This document shows, piece by piece, positions 16,498-24,062 of a stretch of 64,000 bases of DNA (its first letter is position 1; each line of letters starts with the position of its first letter). The stretch covers positions 62,001 to 126,000 of the forward strand of contig JBFMHE010000008.1 of assembly GCA_040752355.1 (NCBI GenBank), read 5' to 3'. The translations under genes were made by a program, and so were the position numbers. The stretch comes from Nitrospirota bacterium (GTDB lineage: Bacteria > Nitrospirota > Thermodesulfovibrionia > Thermodesulfovibrionales > Dissulfurispiraceae). The notes under the pieces are model-generated. The model saw nothing but the letters and a program-made list of their open reading frames with translations. It was not told the DNA's origin and made no database searches.

Positions 16498-16803
16498 ATG
16501 TACATTTTCGCAGTCGTGGAATCGGCCAGCGGCGCCATCAAGGCGTGCTATGAAGCGCTGACCTTGCCTGACGGCAGCAGTAATCCTCTCGCTGGCAATG
16601 TAATGCCAGAGGGACATGAAGTGGTGAGGGTGAATATCGATATCCTCACTGCTGACTACATCAGACTCCAGGCCGCAGCGGCAGGGATGGCGCCGTCGCA
16701 GTTTATTTGCCAGAATTACAACGCAGATATGCAGGCTACCGTGGCGGTGCCGCAGGGTCTGACAGTCCCCGTGCCAGTGAAGCCGCTGGCGCCGAAGGCC
16801 TGA
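16498..16803 (+). CDS. Small phage tail-region protein, unknown
   Basis: 101 residues behind a CGAGGAGGGC ribosome site. It opens MYIFAVVESASGAIKACYEA, contains MPEGHEVVRVNIDILTADYI and a proline/valine-rich end (VAVPQGLTVPVPVKPLAPKA). Its position after the fibre gene suggests a fibre chaperone or cap, but no family is recognised. The stop codon is followed by the structured ncRNA candidate. Confidence 0.6.
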   Translation: MYIFAVVESASGAIKACYEALTLPDGSSNPLAGNVMPEGHEVVRVNIDILTADYIRLQAAAAGMAPSQFICQNYNADMQATVAVPQGLTVPVPVKPLAPKA

Positions 16804-16838
16804 CATCTTATGAAAGGAGCAGCAGCCATGAAGTGATG

Positions 16839-16985
16839 TATAATAGTGCCATTCGGACCTGAGCAACTCCGCTCTGCCGCGGAGCGCTGGCTTAACCCGA
16901 AACCGTGTGCTTTCAGGATAGTGTCCAACTCCCTTGGAGATCTGGACAACCCGCCCGGCCATAGGTTTCGGGTTATTTTTTTCGG
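16839..16985 (+). ncRNA. Structured non-coding RNA candidate in prophage
   Basis: A TATAAT box at 16839-16844 is followed by a non-coding stretch with nested helices. Hairpin 1 is CTCCGC/GCGGAG with a 6-nt loop. A long-range 11-bp stem AACCCGAAACC/GGTTTCGGGTT encloses an inner compound hairpin TGTCCA-CTCC-CTT-GGAG-TGGACA. The long-range stem runs directly into ATTTTTTT, an intrinsic terminator signature. No good -35 element is seen. Size would be about 130 nt. It could be a phage regulatory RNA, a folded operon end or a leader of the small gene at 16997. I do not recognise a known family. Confidence 0.55.
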
Positions 16986-16996
16986 GAGGCGGCTCA

Positions 16997-17155
16997 ATGG
17001 CTGATACGGAGAAAACAAAGGCGTGGAAGAAAAAGCTCGCCGAGGTCATGAGGGAGCATCCGGAAGTGGGACCCAAGTTCACCGGCAGGATAGAGGTCAA
17101 CTTCAACGAAGGAGGAGTCACAAAGGTTTATATAAAGGACAAAGAATTGAAGTAG
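16997..17155 (+). CDS. Small phage protein, unknown
   Basis: 52 residues (MADTEKTKAWKKKLAEVMRE...), from ATG 16997 with a GGGAGGCGG ribosome site. One charged helix is followed by a short beta hairpin (KFTGRIEVNFNEGGVTKVYI). It lies between the structured RNA and a strong terminator and is the last clear phage gene. The fold looks like a small DNA- or protein-binding element; function is unknown. Confidence 0.65.
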   Translation: MADTEKTKAWKKKLAEVMREHPEVGPKFTGRIEVNFNEGGVTKVYIKDKELK

Positions 17156-17194
17156 GAGCGGACAGGTAATAACTCCGATTTTCGGAGAGCTATG

Positions 17195-17228
17195 AGGCCC
17201 GGAGTCATCATGCTTCGGGCCTTTTTTA
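17195..17228 (+). terminator. Intrinsic terminator at the end of the phage late operon
   Basis: AGGCCCG (17195-17201) pairs with CGGGCCT (17216-17222), followed by TTTTT. A second small hairpin, CTCCGATTTTCGGAG, lies just before it (17172-17186). Confidence 0.85.
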
Positions 17229-17408
17229 TCGGAAAGCTGATAGCGAACTTCGCATTCAGGTAGGGCAATACGCCATACCTCCGGCACTATTCCCCAACGC
17301 GCCGGAGTGGGCCGGAGTGGGATAGTAGCAGAAACAGCGGCTTGCGCAATGGCACACCGCTTGCTCCCTCAGAGGCGGGCGGGTAGAGAAAGGGAAAAGA
17401 GGTGTGTC

Positions 17409-17864
17409 ATGGAAACGAGAACCGAAACAGTGATGATCGTGGATGCGAGCCGAAGCTCGCGAGAGACGCTGGCAGCGATGATGTCCGATGCCGGGTATCA
17501 CGTTGTGGCCGTCGCCGACGGGCGAGAGGCCCTGCAGCGCGGCTTGCTGGCCGGGGAGATTGATCTGCTGGTGTGCGATCAGGACGCGGGGACAATGGAG
17601 GGCACGCAGCTCCTGAGGAGCGTCCGCGCTGCCCTGCTGCGGACTGCAGCTATAATGGTGACATATAGCCAGTCACAGCAGCTGGTCATCGAGTGGTTGA
17701 GGCTGGGAGGTGACGACTTCTTCCTGAAGCCGGTGGATCCGCGCTGCTTTCTCCCCGCTGCAGAGGCGGCGATTTACTCATCGCGCCATAAGGTCAGACT
17801 GCTCTGGATCGCACGGCCCAAACCAGGCCCGGATCTGGGGGGCGTTCATCCGCATAATGAATGA
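17409..17864 (+). CDS. Single-domain response regulator receiver protein
   Basis: 151 residues from ATG 17409; an upstream GTG at 17307 is possible but would add an atypical arginine-rich stretch. One CheY-like receiver domain: TVMIVDASRSSRETLAAMM, phospho-acceptor candidate in IDLLVCDQDAG, and the K switch in DDFFLKPVD. There is no output domain; the last 25 residues are basic and low in structure. The 3' end overlaps the convergent RadC-like gene by 87 bp. It may be a phage accessory gene or the first chromosomal gene; partner kinase not evident nearby. Confidence 0.75.
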   Translation: METRTETVMIVDASRSSRETLAAMMSDAGYHVVAVADGREALQRGLLAGEIDLLVCDQDAGTMEGTQLLRSVRAALLRTAAIMVTYSQSQQLVIEWLRLGGDDFFLKPVDPRCFLPAAEAAIYSSRHKVRLLWIARPKPGPDLGGVHPHNE

Positions 17865-18356
17865 CTCCCACTCCCGGACTGACCGGGGAGCCCGCGACCG
17901 GCTAAACGGAGGCGAGGTGGTCCTGCACGTGAGGACTACCTCGCGCTCTCTCCACGACGGTATCGTCAGCGTCGTGGGGTCGAGCGTCGTGTAAGCGTCG
18001 CCCGTCATGATCACATGGAGGAGTACGGGTATTTCGACCGCGTCGGCCGTAATGCAGAGCTGCCGGGTCGCGTCGACGTCCGCCGCGCTCGGCGCAGGGT
18101 CCCCCGAGGGATGGGTATGCGCCAGTATCAACGCATACGTCCCTCTTTTGATCGCGGACCGGAAAACCTCCCTGGGGTGAATCAGCGTCTCCGTGAGCGT
18201 CCCTATGGCCACGAGCTCTCTCTTCAGTAGCCTCAAGCGCGGATCCAGGTGGAGCGCATAAAAATGCTCCCGGTCCGCCCGCCGGGCAACACCCCGCAAG
18301 AGCCTGAAAACGTCATAAGAACCCCGTATAGCCTCCCCAGCCATACCCCAACCCAT
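17778..18356 (-). CDS. RadC-like JAB/MPN domain protein
   Basis: About 192 residues if started at ATG 18356 (MGWGMAGEAIRG); another ATG at 18344 is nearly as good and neither has a strong ribosome site. The JAMM metal motif is intact: HTHPSGDPAPSAAD, with an upstream glutamate in the TLTETLIHPREVFRSAI segment. The usual N-terminal HhH part of RadC is missing, as in the short mobile-element forms. These proteins were once called DNA repair proteins, but their role is unsettled. The C-terminal 60 residues beyond the JAB domain are unusual and overlap the response regulator gene on the other strand. Confidence 0.8.
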   Translation of the reverse strand: MGWGMAGEAIRGSYDVFRLLRGVARRADREHFYALHLDPRLRLLKRELVAIGTLTETLIHPREVFRSAIKRGTYALILAHTHPSGDPAPSAADVDATRQLCITADAVEIPVLLHVIMTGDAYTTLDPTTLTIPSWREREVVLTCRTTSPPFSRSRAPRSVREWESFIMRMNAPQIRAWFGPCDPEQSDLMAR

Positions 18357-18887
18357 AGCAAGTCGGATGCCAGCCGGAACCCCTTGTTTTACATTGACCC
18401 GATCAGGAGAGGGCGGGAAAAAAATCAATGAAAAGTGTATGCCCGCTCCCCAAAGTTTGTATAGTGAGACTGCCGAAGGGGCCTCAGAAGAACAGCTTCA
18501 AGCCCCTCCCGACGTCCCGGTTAGCCCGCCCCTAAAAGGGCCGTTTTGCCGATTTCTCATTTTGGGTGTTAAGATTTCTCATTTTGGGTGTTAAGTTATA
18601 GCAAAGGCAAGACCGGCTGGGTCTCGATACACAATGTCCATAGACGGCGGCTTTAATGCCACAGGGATGCGTAAATGCCCTATCTGTAACATGGTCACAC
18701 CGCCTGCCGCATCCTTTGTTCCCTTGACTCCATAACCCTCTGAAAAACCGGACGACGAGCGCGGTTGCTTGAAAAAAAGCCTGCGAATAGGCTATTTTCA
18801 AGTGTTTGCGCGCCTTCCCGGGCATCGTTTTGTGCCGTGCTCCAGGATTTTTTCGATGGTGCGCGCTACGAAAGGAGGGAGGCGCGT
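18357..18887. other. Non-coding interval with tandem 22-bp repeat
   Basis: About 530 bp without a convincing gene. It holds a perfect two-copy 22-bp tandem repeat (18551-18594) and is otherwise unremarkable. It is a plausible place for the right prophage boundary, but no attachment-site duplication can be checked because the left end is outside the window. Confidence 0.6.
18551..18594. repeat. Perfect tandem 22-bp direct repeat, two copies
   Basis: Two abutting identical copies (18551-18572, 18573-18594) starting GATTTCTCATTTTGGG and ending GTGTTAA. Tandem sites of about 22 bp are typical at the ends of Mu-like phages and IS21-family elements, where they bind the transposase. No transposase gene is in the window. 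Confidence 0.9.
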
Positions 18888-19028
18888 ATGTCGCTCGATG
18901 TCGCCGTGCAGCTGTTCAACCAGCTGATCGATACGGCAAACGATACCATGAACCGGTTCCTCTACCTCTTCATGCTCCTGCTCATGACGCTCTCGCTGTT
19001 TCTCGACAACTTCTTCATTGACGAATAG
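18888..19028 (+). CDS. Small single-pass membrane protein
   Basis: 46 residues (MSLDVAVQLFNQLIDTANDT...) with a very strong ribosome site, AAAGGAGGGAGG, which selects this start over longer ones. A hydrophobic helix (FLYLFMLLLMTLSLFLDNFF) occupies residues 22-41 and the N-terminus is an amphipathic helix. No family recognised. It is followed closely by the regulatory region of the PEP-CTERM gene but has its own transcription start unknown. Confidence 0.6.
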   Translation: MSLDVAVQLFNQLIDTANDTMNRFLYLFMLLLMTLSLFLDNFFIDE

Positions 19029-19189
19029 CCGTCGCACCGGACGCTCCCCCTGCGCCGCACGGGATGTCCTGCTATAATTGTTTTAGAGCCCCCGCTGCAC
19101 AAGGATACGGTATCTATCTCGTAGGGATCGTGTCGGTATTGCTCGCGGGGTGATTCCAGAGATAAGGGAAAAGCCGGTTAGGCAAAAAC

Positions 19190-19230
19190 TGTCGGAAAAC
19201 TTAACATCAGTGTCGGAAAACTTAACATCA
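19190..19230 (+). promoter_or_regulatory. Tandem operator boxes upstream of PEP-CTERM gene
   Basis: Two almost identical 21-bp units, each with TGTCG-GAAAA-CTTAACA, centred about 80 bp upstream of the sigma-54 promoter. Placement fits an enhancer-binding activator. Related paired boxes occur before the other PEP-CTERM gene and the glycosyltransferase operon. Confidence 0.75.
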
Positions 19231-19280
19231 CTGGGAGAGGATGTGTAAATAAAAGTTAGCTGTTTCAAAGATGTTGAGAT

Positions 19281-19297
19281 CGGCATCTAACTTGCAA
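19281..19297 (+). promoter_or_regulatory. Sigma-54 promoter of PEP-CTERM gene
   Basis: CGGCATCTAACTTGCA has GG (19282-19283) and GC (19294-19295) separated by exactly 10 bp, with the TTGCA -12 element. It lies about 75 bp upstream of the start codon. Confidence 0.8.
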
Positions 19298-19370
19298 ATA
19301 TTTGGTTGCAGTCAATGCATCCCGGGAGGAAGTCTCCGGAGAGGAAGACATTTTGCGCAAGGGGGAGCTT

Positions 19371-20261
19371 ATGAGAGTCAAGAGCATAGCAGCCGGTATA
19401 GCGGTCTTCCTGGTAATCGCCTTCGGGACCTCATCGGCCTACGGCATAGCCCTCTACGCCTCGGACCTGGACGGCCGTCTCTTCAGAGTGAATACCGACG
19501 TCTTCTCGGTGACCAGCCTGGGACAGCTGACCTACCAGTCAGGGAGCAGCACGCTTAACCTTAACCGAGTCAAGGGGTTGGACTACGACGCCCAGGGCGT
19601 GCTGCACGCGCTGAGAACGCAACAGGTGACGTCGACTACAGGGACCGGCCAGCTGTACACGCTCAACCCCTCCGCTTCAGCAGCAGGAAACGCGGTATTT
19701 GACGGGCCGCCCACGATAGCCGGCATGGCCCTTTTCGACGGGGGGCTCGCGTTTACGGATGGCGACCATTTCTACGCATCGGGCTTTACCAACGGCAGAG
19801 TGGTGTTCGGGTCGATCGGGCTCTCCACTCTTACTACGTATACGAGAAGCGACTCTTTCGCCTTTGTCGGGCTCGAGTGGTACAACGACGGGACGCCCGA
19901 CGGCAGGCTGCTGACGCTCATGCAGCCCAATAGCGGGAGATTGCAGCTGGAAGAGATCATCTTCGGGACGACCACACTCACGCATACTCCCTTTGCCGGC
20001 GCTCCCTCGCTTGAGCAGTGGACCAGGGGGGACCTGGCGCTTATGGGCGATATCCTGTACCTCGCTTTAGGACGGAGCACCGACAGTGAACTGTGGGCGT
20101 ATGATCTTACCCAGGGGCCGTCCGGCCAGTATACCTTTATCGGCGACCTTCCCGCGAACATCAGCGGATTGGCGGCTGTGCCTGTCCCCGAGCCTGCCAC
20201 GGTGTTGTTACTGGGTATCGGGCTTGCGGCAATGGCTGCATTCAGGAGATCGAGGAGATAA
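19371..20261 (+). CDS. PEP-CTERM sorted surface protein
   Basis: 296 residues from ATG 19371 (MRVKSIAAGIAVFLVIAFGT), chosen because the signal peptide starts here and GGGGGAG lies upstream. After the signal peptide comes a beta-rich domain with repeated short strands (GRLFRVNTDVFSVTSLGQL; KGLDYDAQGVLHALRT), looking like a degenerate propeller (residues 30-260). The C-terminus is a textbook exosortase signal: VPEPATVLLLGIGLAAMAA followed by an RRSRR cluster. The protein is exported, processed and probably glycosylated or matrix-associated. Transcription from the sigma-54 promoter at 19281 is inferred. Confidence 0.9.
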   Translation: MRVKSIAAGIAVFLVIAFGTSSAYGIALYASDLDGRLFRVNTDVFSVTSLGQLTYQSGSSTLNLNRVKGLDYDAQGVLHALRTQQVTSTTGTGQLYTLNPSASAAGNAVFDGPPTIAGMALFDGGLAFTDGDHFYASGFTNGRVVFGSIGLSTLTTYTRSDSFAFVGLEWYNDGTPDGRLLTLMQPNSGRLQLEEIIFGTTTLTHTPFAGAPSLEQWTRGDLALMGDILYLALGRSTDSELWAYDLTQGPSGQYTFIGDLPANISGLAAVPVPEPATVLLLGIGLAAMAAFRRSRR

Positions 20262-20337
20262 GAGAGAGACCGGCCTTCGTTGGTAGTCGAGACCGATTTG
20301 CGCCTTTTAGCTGATGACATCACCAATCGGGGGGATT

Positions 20338-20484
20338 GTGGAGCTCAACATCGTTTTCAAATACGTTTTCGTCCTTTTCAGTGCCCTGTTCGCAGTCGGA
20401 AGCACCTGCCTCGTCAGAGAAAAAGACCGTTCGAAATGGCAGCGCCGGAACAAGCTCATGAAGAAAGGTCCTGAGGATGGGTAG
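20338..20484 (+). CDS. Possible small membrane protein
   Basis: 48 codons from GTG 20338, preceded by CGGGGGGA. Translation starts MELNIVFKYVFVLFSALFAV, a single hydrophobic helix, and continues with a basic cytoplasmic tail (REKDRSKWQRRNKLMKKG). Inner-membrane topology with positive inside would be consistent. There is no homologue I can name; the evidence is ribosome site, membrane helix and sensible charge pattern. Confidence 0.4.
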   Translation: MELNIVFKYVFVLFSALFAVGSTCLVREKDRSKWQRRNKLMKKGPEDG

Positions 20485-20543
20485 CCACCGAAGGCAATAA
20501 AAAAGGGCCTGCGAATTCCTCGCAAACCCTTGGTACTACTGAA

Positions 20544-20617
20544 CGCGCCCAGAGGGATTCGAACCCCCGGCCTGCAGATTCGTAGTCTGACGCTCTATCC
20601 AGCTGAGCTATGGGCGC
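20544..20617 (-). tRNA. tRNA-Arg (anticodon ACG)
   Basis: Reads on the minus strand as a cloverleaf: acceptor GCGCCCA/TGGGCGC, D-stem GCTC/GAGC, anticodon loop CTACGAA with ACG, T-arm GGGGG-TTCGAAT-CCCTC with one weak closing pair. The first anticodon-stem pair is a T-C mismatch. CCA is not encoded. No phage attachment repeat is visible at its 3' end. Confidence 0.95.
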
Positions 20618-20642
20618 ACCCGAACTATAATTTTATCAGCAG

Positions 20643-21182
20643 TTACCGGGTTTTAGCAACCTCACCGCCCGCTTCCGCTTCATAGAACCGCCATTTGCAG
20701 AAGCAGTCCGCAGGATGGGGGTCGGGCGGCGCGTAAAGGCATTCGACCTTGACCGCCGGGTCGATGACCGAGGCGAAGCCCTGGAACTCGGCGCCGTGCA
20801 TGTGCTTGCAGACGTATTCGCCCTTGCCGTGTTTCAGGCGGCCCTCCTGCGGCGGGCAGTGGGGCATCGAGATAATAAGCTCCCTCTCCCTTTCTTCGAC
20901 GACATAATCGACCATCACGGTCCAGGGGAAGAGCGAATAGGCCTGCCATACTCCTTTCACTCCCGGCGGGAAGGGACCGAACCGCTTCAGGATATCCCGG
21001 GCCCCGAGCTGCCCCACCCTGGCCCAGACCTCTTCGTTCACCTGTTCCGCTGCGTCCAGCCCGAACCGCTCTTCGACCTTGATGAACCAGAAGGCGTCGA
21101 CGAGCCTGAAGTTCCAGAGGAGAGAGCGGATATACTCCTTCAGTCCGTCGTTGTCCATCTTTTCGATTATGTCGAAACCCAT
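20643..21182 (-). CDS. DUF6125 family protein
   Basis: 179 residues from ATG 21182 (MGFDIIEKMDNDGLKEYIRS), with GAGGAG upstream. The N-terminal helices LLWNFRLVDAFWFIKVEERF are characteristic of DUF6125. The second half has a conserved cysteine-rich face (MPHCPPQEGRL; GEYVCKHMH; CLYAPPDP; DCFCKWRF) that may bind a metal. The family is common in anaerobic sulphate reducers and Nitrospirota; no function is established. It stands alone between the tRNA gene and an inverted-repeat element. Confidence 0.8.
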   Translation of the reverse strand: MGFDIIEKMDNDGLKEYIRSLLWNFRLVDAFWFIKVEERFGLDAAEQVNEEVWARVGQLGARDILKRFGPFPPGVKGVWQAYSLFPWTVMVDYVVEERERELIISMPHCPPQEGRLKHGKGEYVCKHMHGAEFQGFASVIDPAVKVECLYAPPDPHPADCFCKWRFYEAEAGGEVAKTR

Positions 21183-21282
21183 CGCGCTCTCCTCAGCTCG
21201 GTTATGCCGCGTATTCCCGTATGGCCGGGATATTTTAGTACGTGAGCTGAAAGAGGTCAATGATGCAATTATGCCGGAGCAG

Positions 21283-21450
21283 ACAGGGAGGGGGGACACG
21301 GATTCAGTAATCGCGCCTGGGTTCTCTAGGGGCAGGATGTGATCTGCCCCCCCACCCTTCTCCGGGAAGGGAACTCTCTATTCTTCTCGTACGATGGCAC
21401 GGGAAGGGACGACGAATCGCGATTACTGAATCCGTGTCTCCCCTCCCTGT
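21283..21450. repeat. 168-bp inverted-repeat element (MITE/REPIN-like)
   Basis: 33-bp terminal arms at 21283-21315 and 21418-21450 are reverse complements with a single mismatch; each begins ACAGGGAGGGG and contains GACACGGATTCAGTAATC. The 102-bp interior holds a smaller hairpin (GGGGCAG/CTGCCCC) and no gene. No target duplication is visible. The layout suggests a non-autonomous transposable element or a RAYT-type REPIN. Confidence 0.85.
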
Positions 21451-21481
21451 CACTATAAGGGGCACACAACGGGCACGCTGC

Positions 21482-22492
21482 CTATCGGGAGATCTCGGAT
21501 AGCTTCCTGATGCGCTCCTGCATATCCTCGGGCAGAGGACTGGTAAATTCCAGATACTCCTTCGTGACCGGGTGGGTAAACCCGAGGGTCGCGGCGTGGA
21601 GCATCTGGCGGGGGAACACGATCCGCTGCCTCTTTATCTCGATGGCCGTCTTTTTCCCGTAGGTCGTATCGCCGAGGACCGGATGGCCTACGGCCGAGAA
21701 GTGGACGCGGATCTGATGGGTCCTTCCGGTGCCGAGCTTCGCCTCGATGAGGGTTGCGGGACCGAAGCGCCGCAGCACCTTCCACCGGGTGACCGCCTCT
21801 TTGCCGCTCCGGGTCTTCGTCGACATCTTTTTCCGGTCCGAAGCGGACCGTCCTATCTCCAGGGCGATTTCTCCCGAGCCCTCTCTCATAGAGCCGTAGA
21901 CGAGCGCGAGATACCGCCTGGCGATGCGGCGCTCCTTGAACTGCCCGATGAGGTCGTAATAGGCGCTGTCGTCGAGGGCGACGACCATAACGCCCGACGT
22001 ATCCTTGTCGAGACGATGCACGACACCGGGCCGGAGCGGGCCGCCTATGGTCGCCAATTTCTTGCAGTGGTGGGCCAGTGCATTGAGCAGCGTGCCCTGC
22101 GCATGGCCCGCCGAGGGGTAGACCACCATGCCCGCGGGTTTGTCGACGACAACGAGCGACTCGTCTTCGAAGAGGATCGTCAGCGGAAGCGGCTCGGGAA
22201 CGAGCACGGCAGGCTCGGGCTCGGGCACGCTGATAGCGACCTCATCGCCCGGCTGCACACGATACCCGGCGCTTGCCGTCCTTTCATTGACAAGGACATT
22301 GCCCTCCTGTATGAGTATCTGGATCTGCGAGCGGGTGATCCCGGTCTTCTCGGCGGCGAAGATATCGAGCCGCTTCGAGGCATCTTCCGGGGAGGCGGCG
22401 ATAGTGGTTACGGACGAACGGCTGCCGCGCCCCTCTTCGTCCTCATTCACCGGTATCCCGGTCTCTGTGCTCTGATTTCTGTTTCTTTTCAT
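21482..22492 (-). CDS. rluD: RluA-family 23S rRNA pseudouridine synthase (RluD type)
   Basis: 336 residues from ATG 22492 (MKRNRNQ). An S4 RNA-binding domain (KRLDIFAAEKTGITRSQIQI; GNVLVNERTASAGYRVQPGD) precedes the catalytic domain. The active-site motif HRLDKDTSG, with catalytic Asp, is intact, as are LVVVDKPAGMVV and GRTHQIRVHF. The enzyme converts uridines in helix 69 of 23S rRNA to pseudouridine, assuming the RluD subtype. Length and domain order match. The first 40 residues are an unconserved polar extension. Confidence 0.9.
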   Translation of the reverse strand: MKRNRNQSTETGIPVNEDEEGRGSRSSVTTIAASPEDASKRLDIFAAEKTGITRSQIQILIQEGNVLVNERTASAGYRVQPGDEVAISVPEPEPAVLVPEPLPLTILFEDESLVVVDKPAGMVVYPSAGHAQGTLLNALAHHCKKLATIGGPLRPGVVHRLDKDTSGVMVVALDDSAYYDLIGQFKERRIARRYLALVYGSMREGSGEIALEIGRSASDRKKMSTKTRSGKEAVTRWKVLRRFGPATLIEAKLGTGRTHQIRVHFSAVGHPVLGDTTYGKKTAIEIKRQRIVFPRQMLHAATLGFTHPVTKEYLEFTSPLPEDMQERIRKLSEISR

Positions 22493-22496
22493 ATCC

Positions 22497-22526
22497 TTGC
22501 CAAATATTATACCAGAGTGATACAAT
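22497..22526 (+). promoter_or_regulatory. Possible sigma-70 promoter of gatA
   Basis: TTGCCA (22497-22502) and TACAAT (22521-22526) are separated by 18 bp. It diverges from the rluD start region and lies about 80 bp upstream of gatA. Confidence 0.55.
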
Positions 22527-22542
22527 GAGCCTTTAGTCCGCA

Positions 22543-22573
22543 GCATAGCTCGTAGCTGAGTCATGAGCTATGC
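22543..22573 (+). other. Stem-loop in gatA leader
   Basis: GCATAGCTC (22543-22551) pairs perfectly with GAGCTATGC (22565-22573) around a 13-nt loop. It lies 35 bp upstream of the gatA start codon and has no U tract, so it is not a simple terminator. Confidence 0.6.
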
Positions 22574-22607
22574 GCTGCTCGTTATCTGTTAATTTCGGAG
22601 GCGTTAC

Positions 22608-24062
22608 TTGAAGCTCAATGAACTGACCATTGCCGATCTGCGGCGTCTCCTCGACAACCGGGAGATCACTCCGCGGGAGATCCTCGATGATACGTACACG
22701 AGGATCGATGCGGTCGAAGATAAGGTTAAAGCGTATATCACCCTGACGAAGGAGGCGGCCTGGGCCATGGCGGAGGCTGCGCAGCAGGCGATCGTCGAGA
22801 ACAGGGCCTCGCTGCTCACCGGCATCCCTGTTGCGGTGAAGGACAACCTGTGCACGAAAGGGATCCTCACCACCTGCGCCTCGAAGATCCTCCCGAATTT
22901 CATACCGCCCTACGAAAGCACGGTCACGCAGCGCATGCTCGATCAGGGCTATCTCCTCGCGGGAAAAACGAACATGGATGAGTTCGCCATGGGCTCGTCG
23001 ACCGAGAACTCGGGGTCGCACACGACGCGGAATCCCTGGGACCTGGGGCGCGTTCCCGGCGGCAGCAGCGGCGGCTCGGCGGCAGCCGTGGCAGCCGATG
23101 AGTGCATCGCCGCGCTCGGTTCCGACACGGGCGGTTCCATCCGCCAGCCTGCTGCGCTCTGCGGTGTCGTAGGATTGAAGCCGACCTACGGCCGTGTCTC
23201 GCGGTACGGGCTCGTCGCCTATGCGTCGTCCCTCGACCAGATCGGGCCTATCACGAAAAATGTCACCGATGCCGCGCTGCTGATGAACGTGATCGCCGGG
23301 CACGACCCGAAGGACTCGACCTCCGCTCCTCTCGAAGTGCCCGACTTTGCCGCAGCGCTGGGGAGAGATATCCGCGGAATGCGCATCGGCATCCCGAAGG
23401 AGTATTTCATCGAGGGGATGGACAGGGACGTGGAAGATGCGGTCCGCGCCGCCATAAAGAAGCTCGAATCCCTGGGCGCGGAGGCCGTCGAGGTCTCGCT
23501 CCCCCATACCGAGTACGCCGTCGCCACCTATTACATCCTCGCCACGTCGGAGGCGTCGTCGAACCTCGCCCGTTACGACGGCGTCAAATACGGGTTCAGG
23601 GCAGCGGGGAAGGATCTCCTCGAGATGTACATGAACACCAGGGCGCAGGGCTTCGGCGCCGAGGTGAAGAGGAGGATCATGCTCGGCACCTACGCCCTCT
23701 CTGCAGGGTACTACGACGCCTACTATAAAAAAGGACAGCAGGCGCGCACGCTGATCAAGCAGGACTTCGACAAGGCCTTTACGACAGCGGACGTCATCGT
23801 CACGCCCACGACGCCCAGCGCCGCCTTCAGGATCGGCGAAAAGACGGCCGACCCGCTCCAGATGTACCTTTCGGATATCTTCACCATCTCCGTCAACCTC
23901 GCGGGGATTCCGGCACTCTCGCTCCCTTGCGGGTTTACGGGAAGCGGCCTGCCGGTCGGGCTCCAGGTGATCGGAAAACATTTCGACGAGGCGGCGCTCT
24001 TCACCGTAGCCTATGCCTACGAGCAGAGCACCGAGTGGCATCTAAGGAGACCGGCACTATGA
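22608..24062 (+). CDS. gatA: Asp/Glu-tRNA(Asn/Gln) amidotransferase subunit A
   Basis: 484 residues. The start is a TTG at 22608, selected by the CGGAGGCG ribosome site and by homology of the N-terminus ([20 protein letters not shown]). GatA hydrolyses glutamine and passes ammonia to GatB to amidate mischarged Glu-tRNA(Gln) or Asp-tRNA(Asn). The amidase signature is intact: lysine in [14 protein letters not shown], serines in [13 protein letters not shown] and [12 protein letters not shown]. The gene overlaps gatB by ATGA. gatC is not in this window. Confidence 0.97.
   Translation: MKLNELTIADLRRLLDNREITPREILDDTYTRIDAVEDKVKAYITLTKEAAWAMAEAAQQAIVENRASLLTGIPVAVKDNLCTKGILTTCASKILPNFIPPYESTVTQRMLDQGYLLAGKTNMDEFAMGSSTENSGSHTTRNPWDLGRVPGGSSGGSAAAVAADECIAALGSDTGGSIRQPAALCGVVGLKPTYGRVSRYGLVAYASSLDQIGPITKNVTDAALLMNVIAGHDPKDSTSAPLEVPDFAAALGRDIRGMRIGIPKEYFIEGMDRDVEDAVRAAIKKLESLGAEAVEVSLPHTEYAVATYYILATSEASSNLARYDGVKYGFRAAGKDLLEMYMNTRAQGFGAEVKRRIMLGTYALSAGYYDAYYKKGQQARTLIKQDFDKAFTTADVIVTPTTPSAAFRIGEKTADPLQMYLSDIFTISVNLAGIPALSLPCGFTGSGLPVGLQVIGKHFDEAALFTVAYAYEQSTEWHLRRPAL

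Noticed and set aside
22533-24041. 502-codon open frame antisense to gatA
   Set aside because: Shadow of gatA with no start signal or domain.
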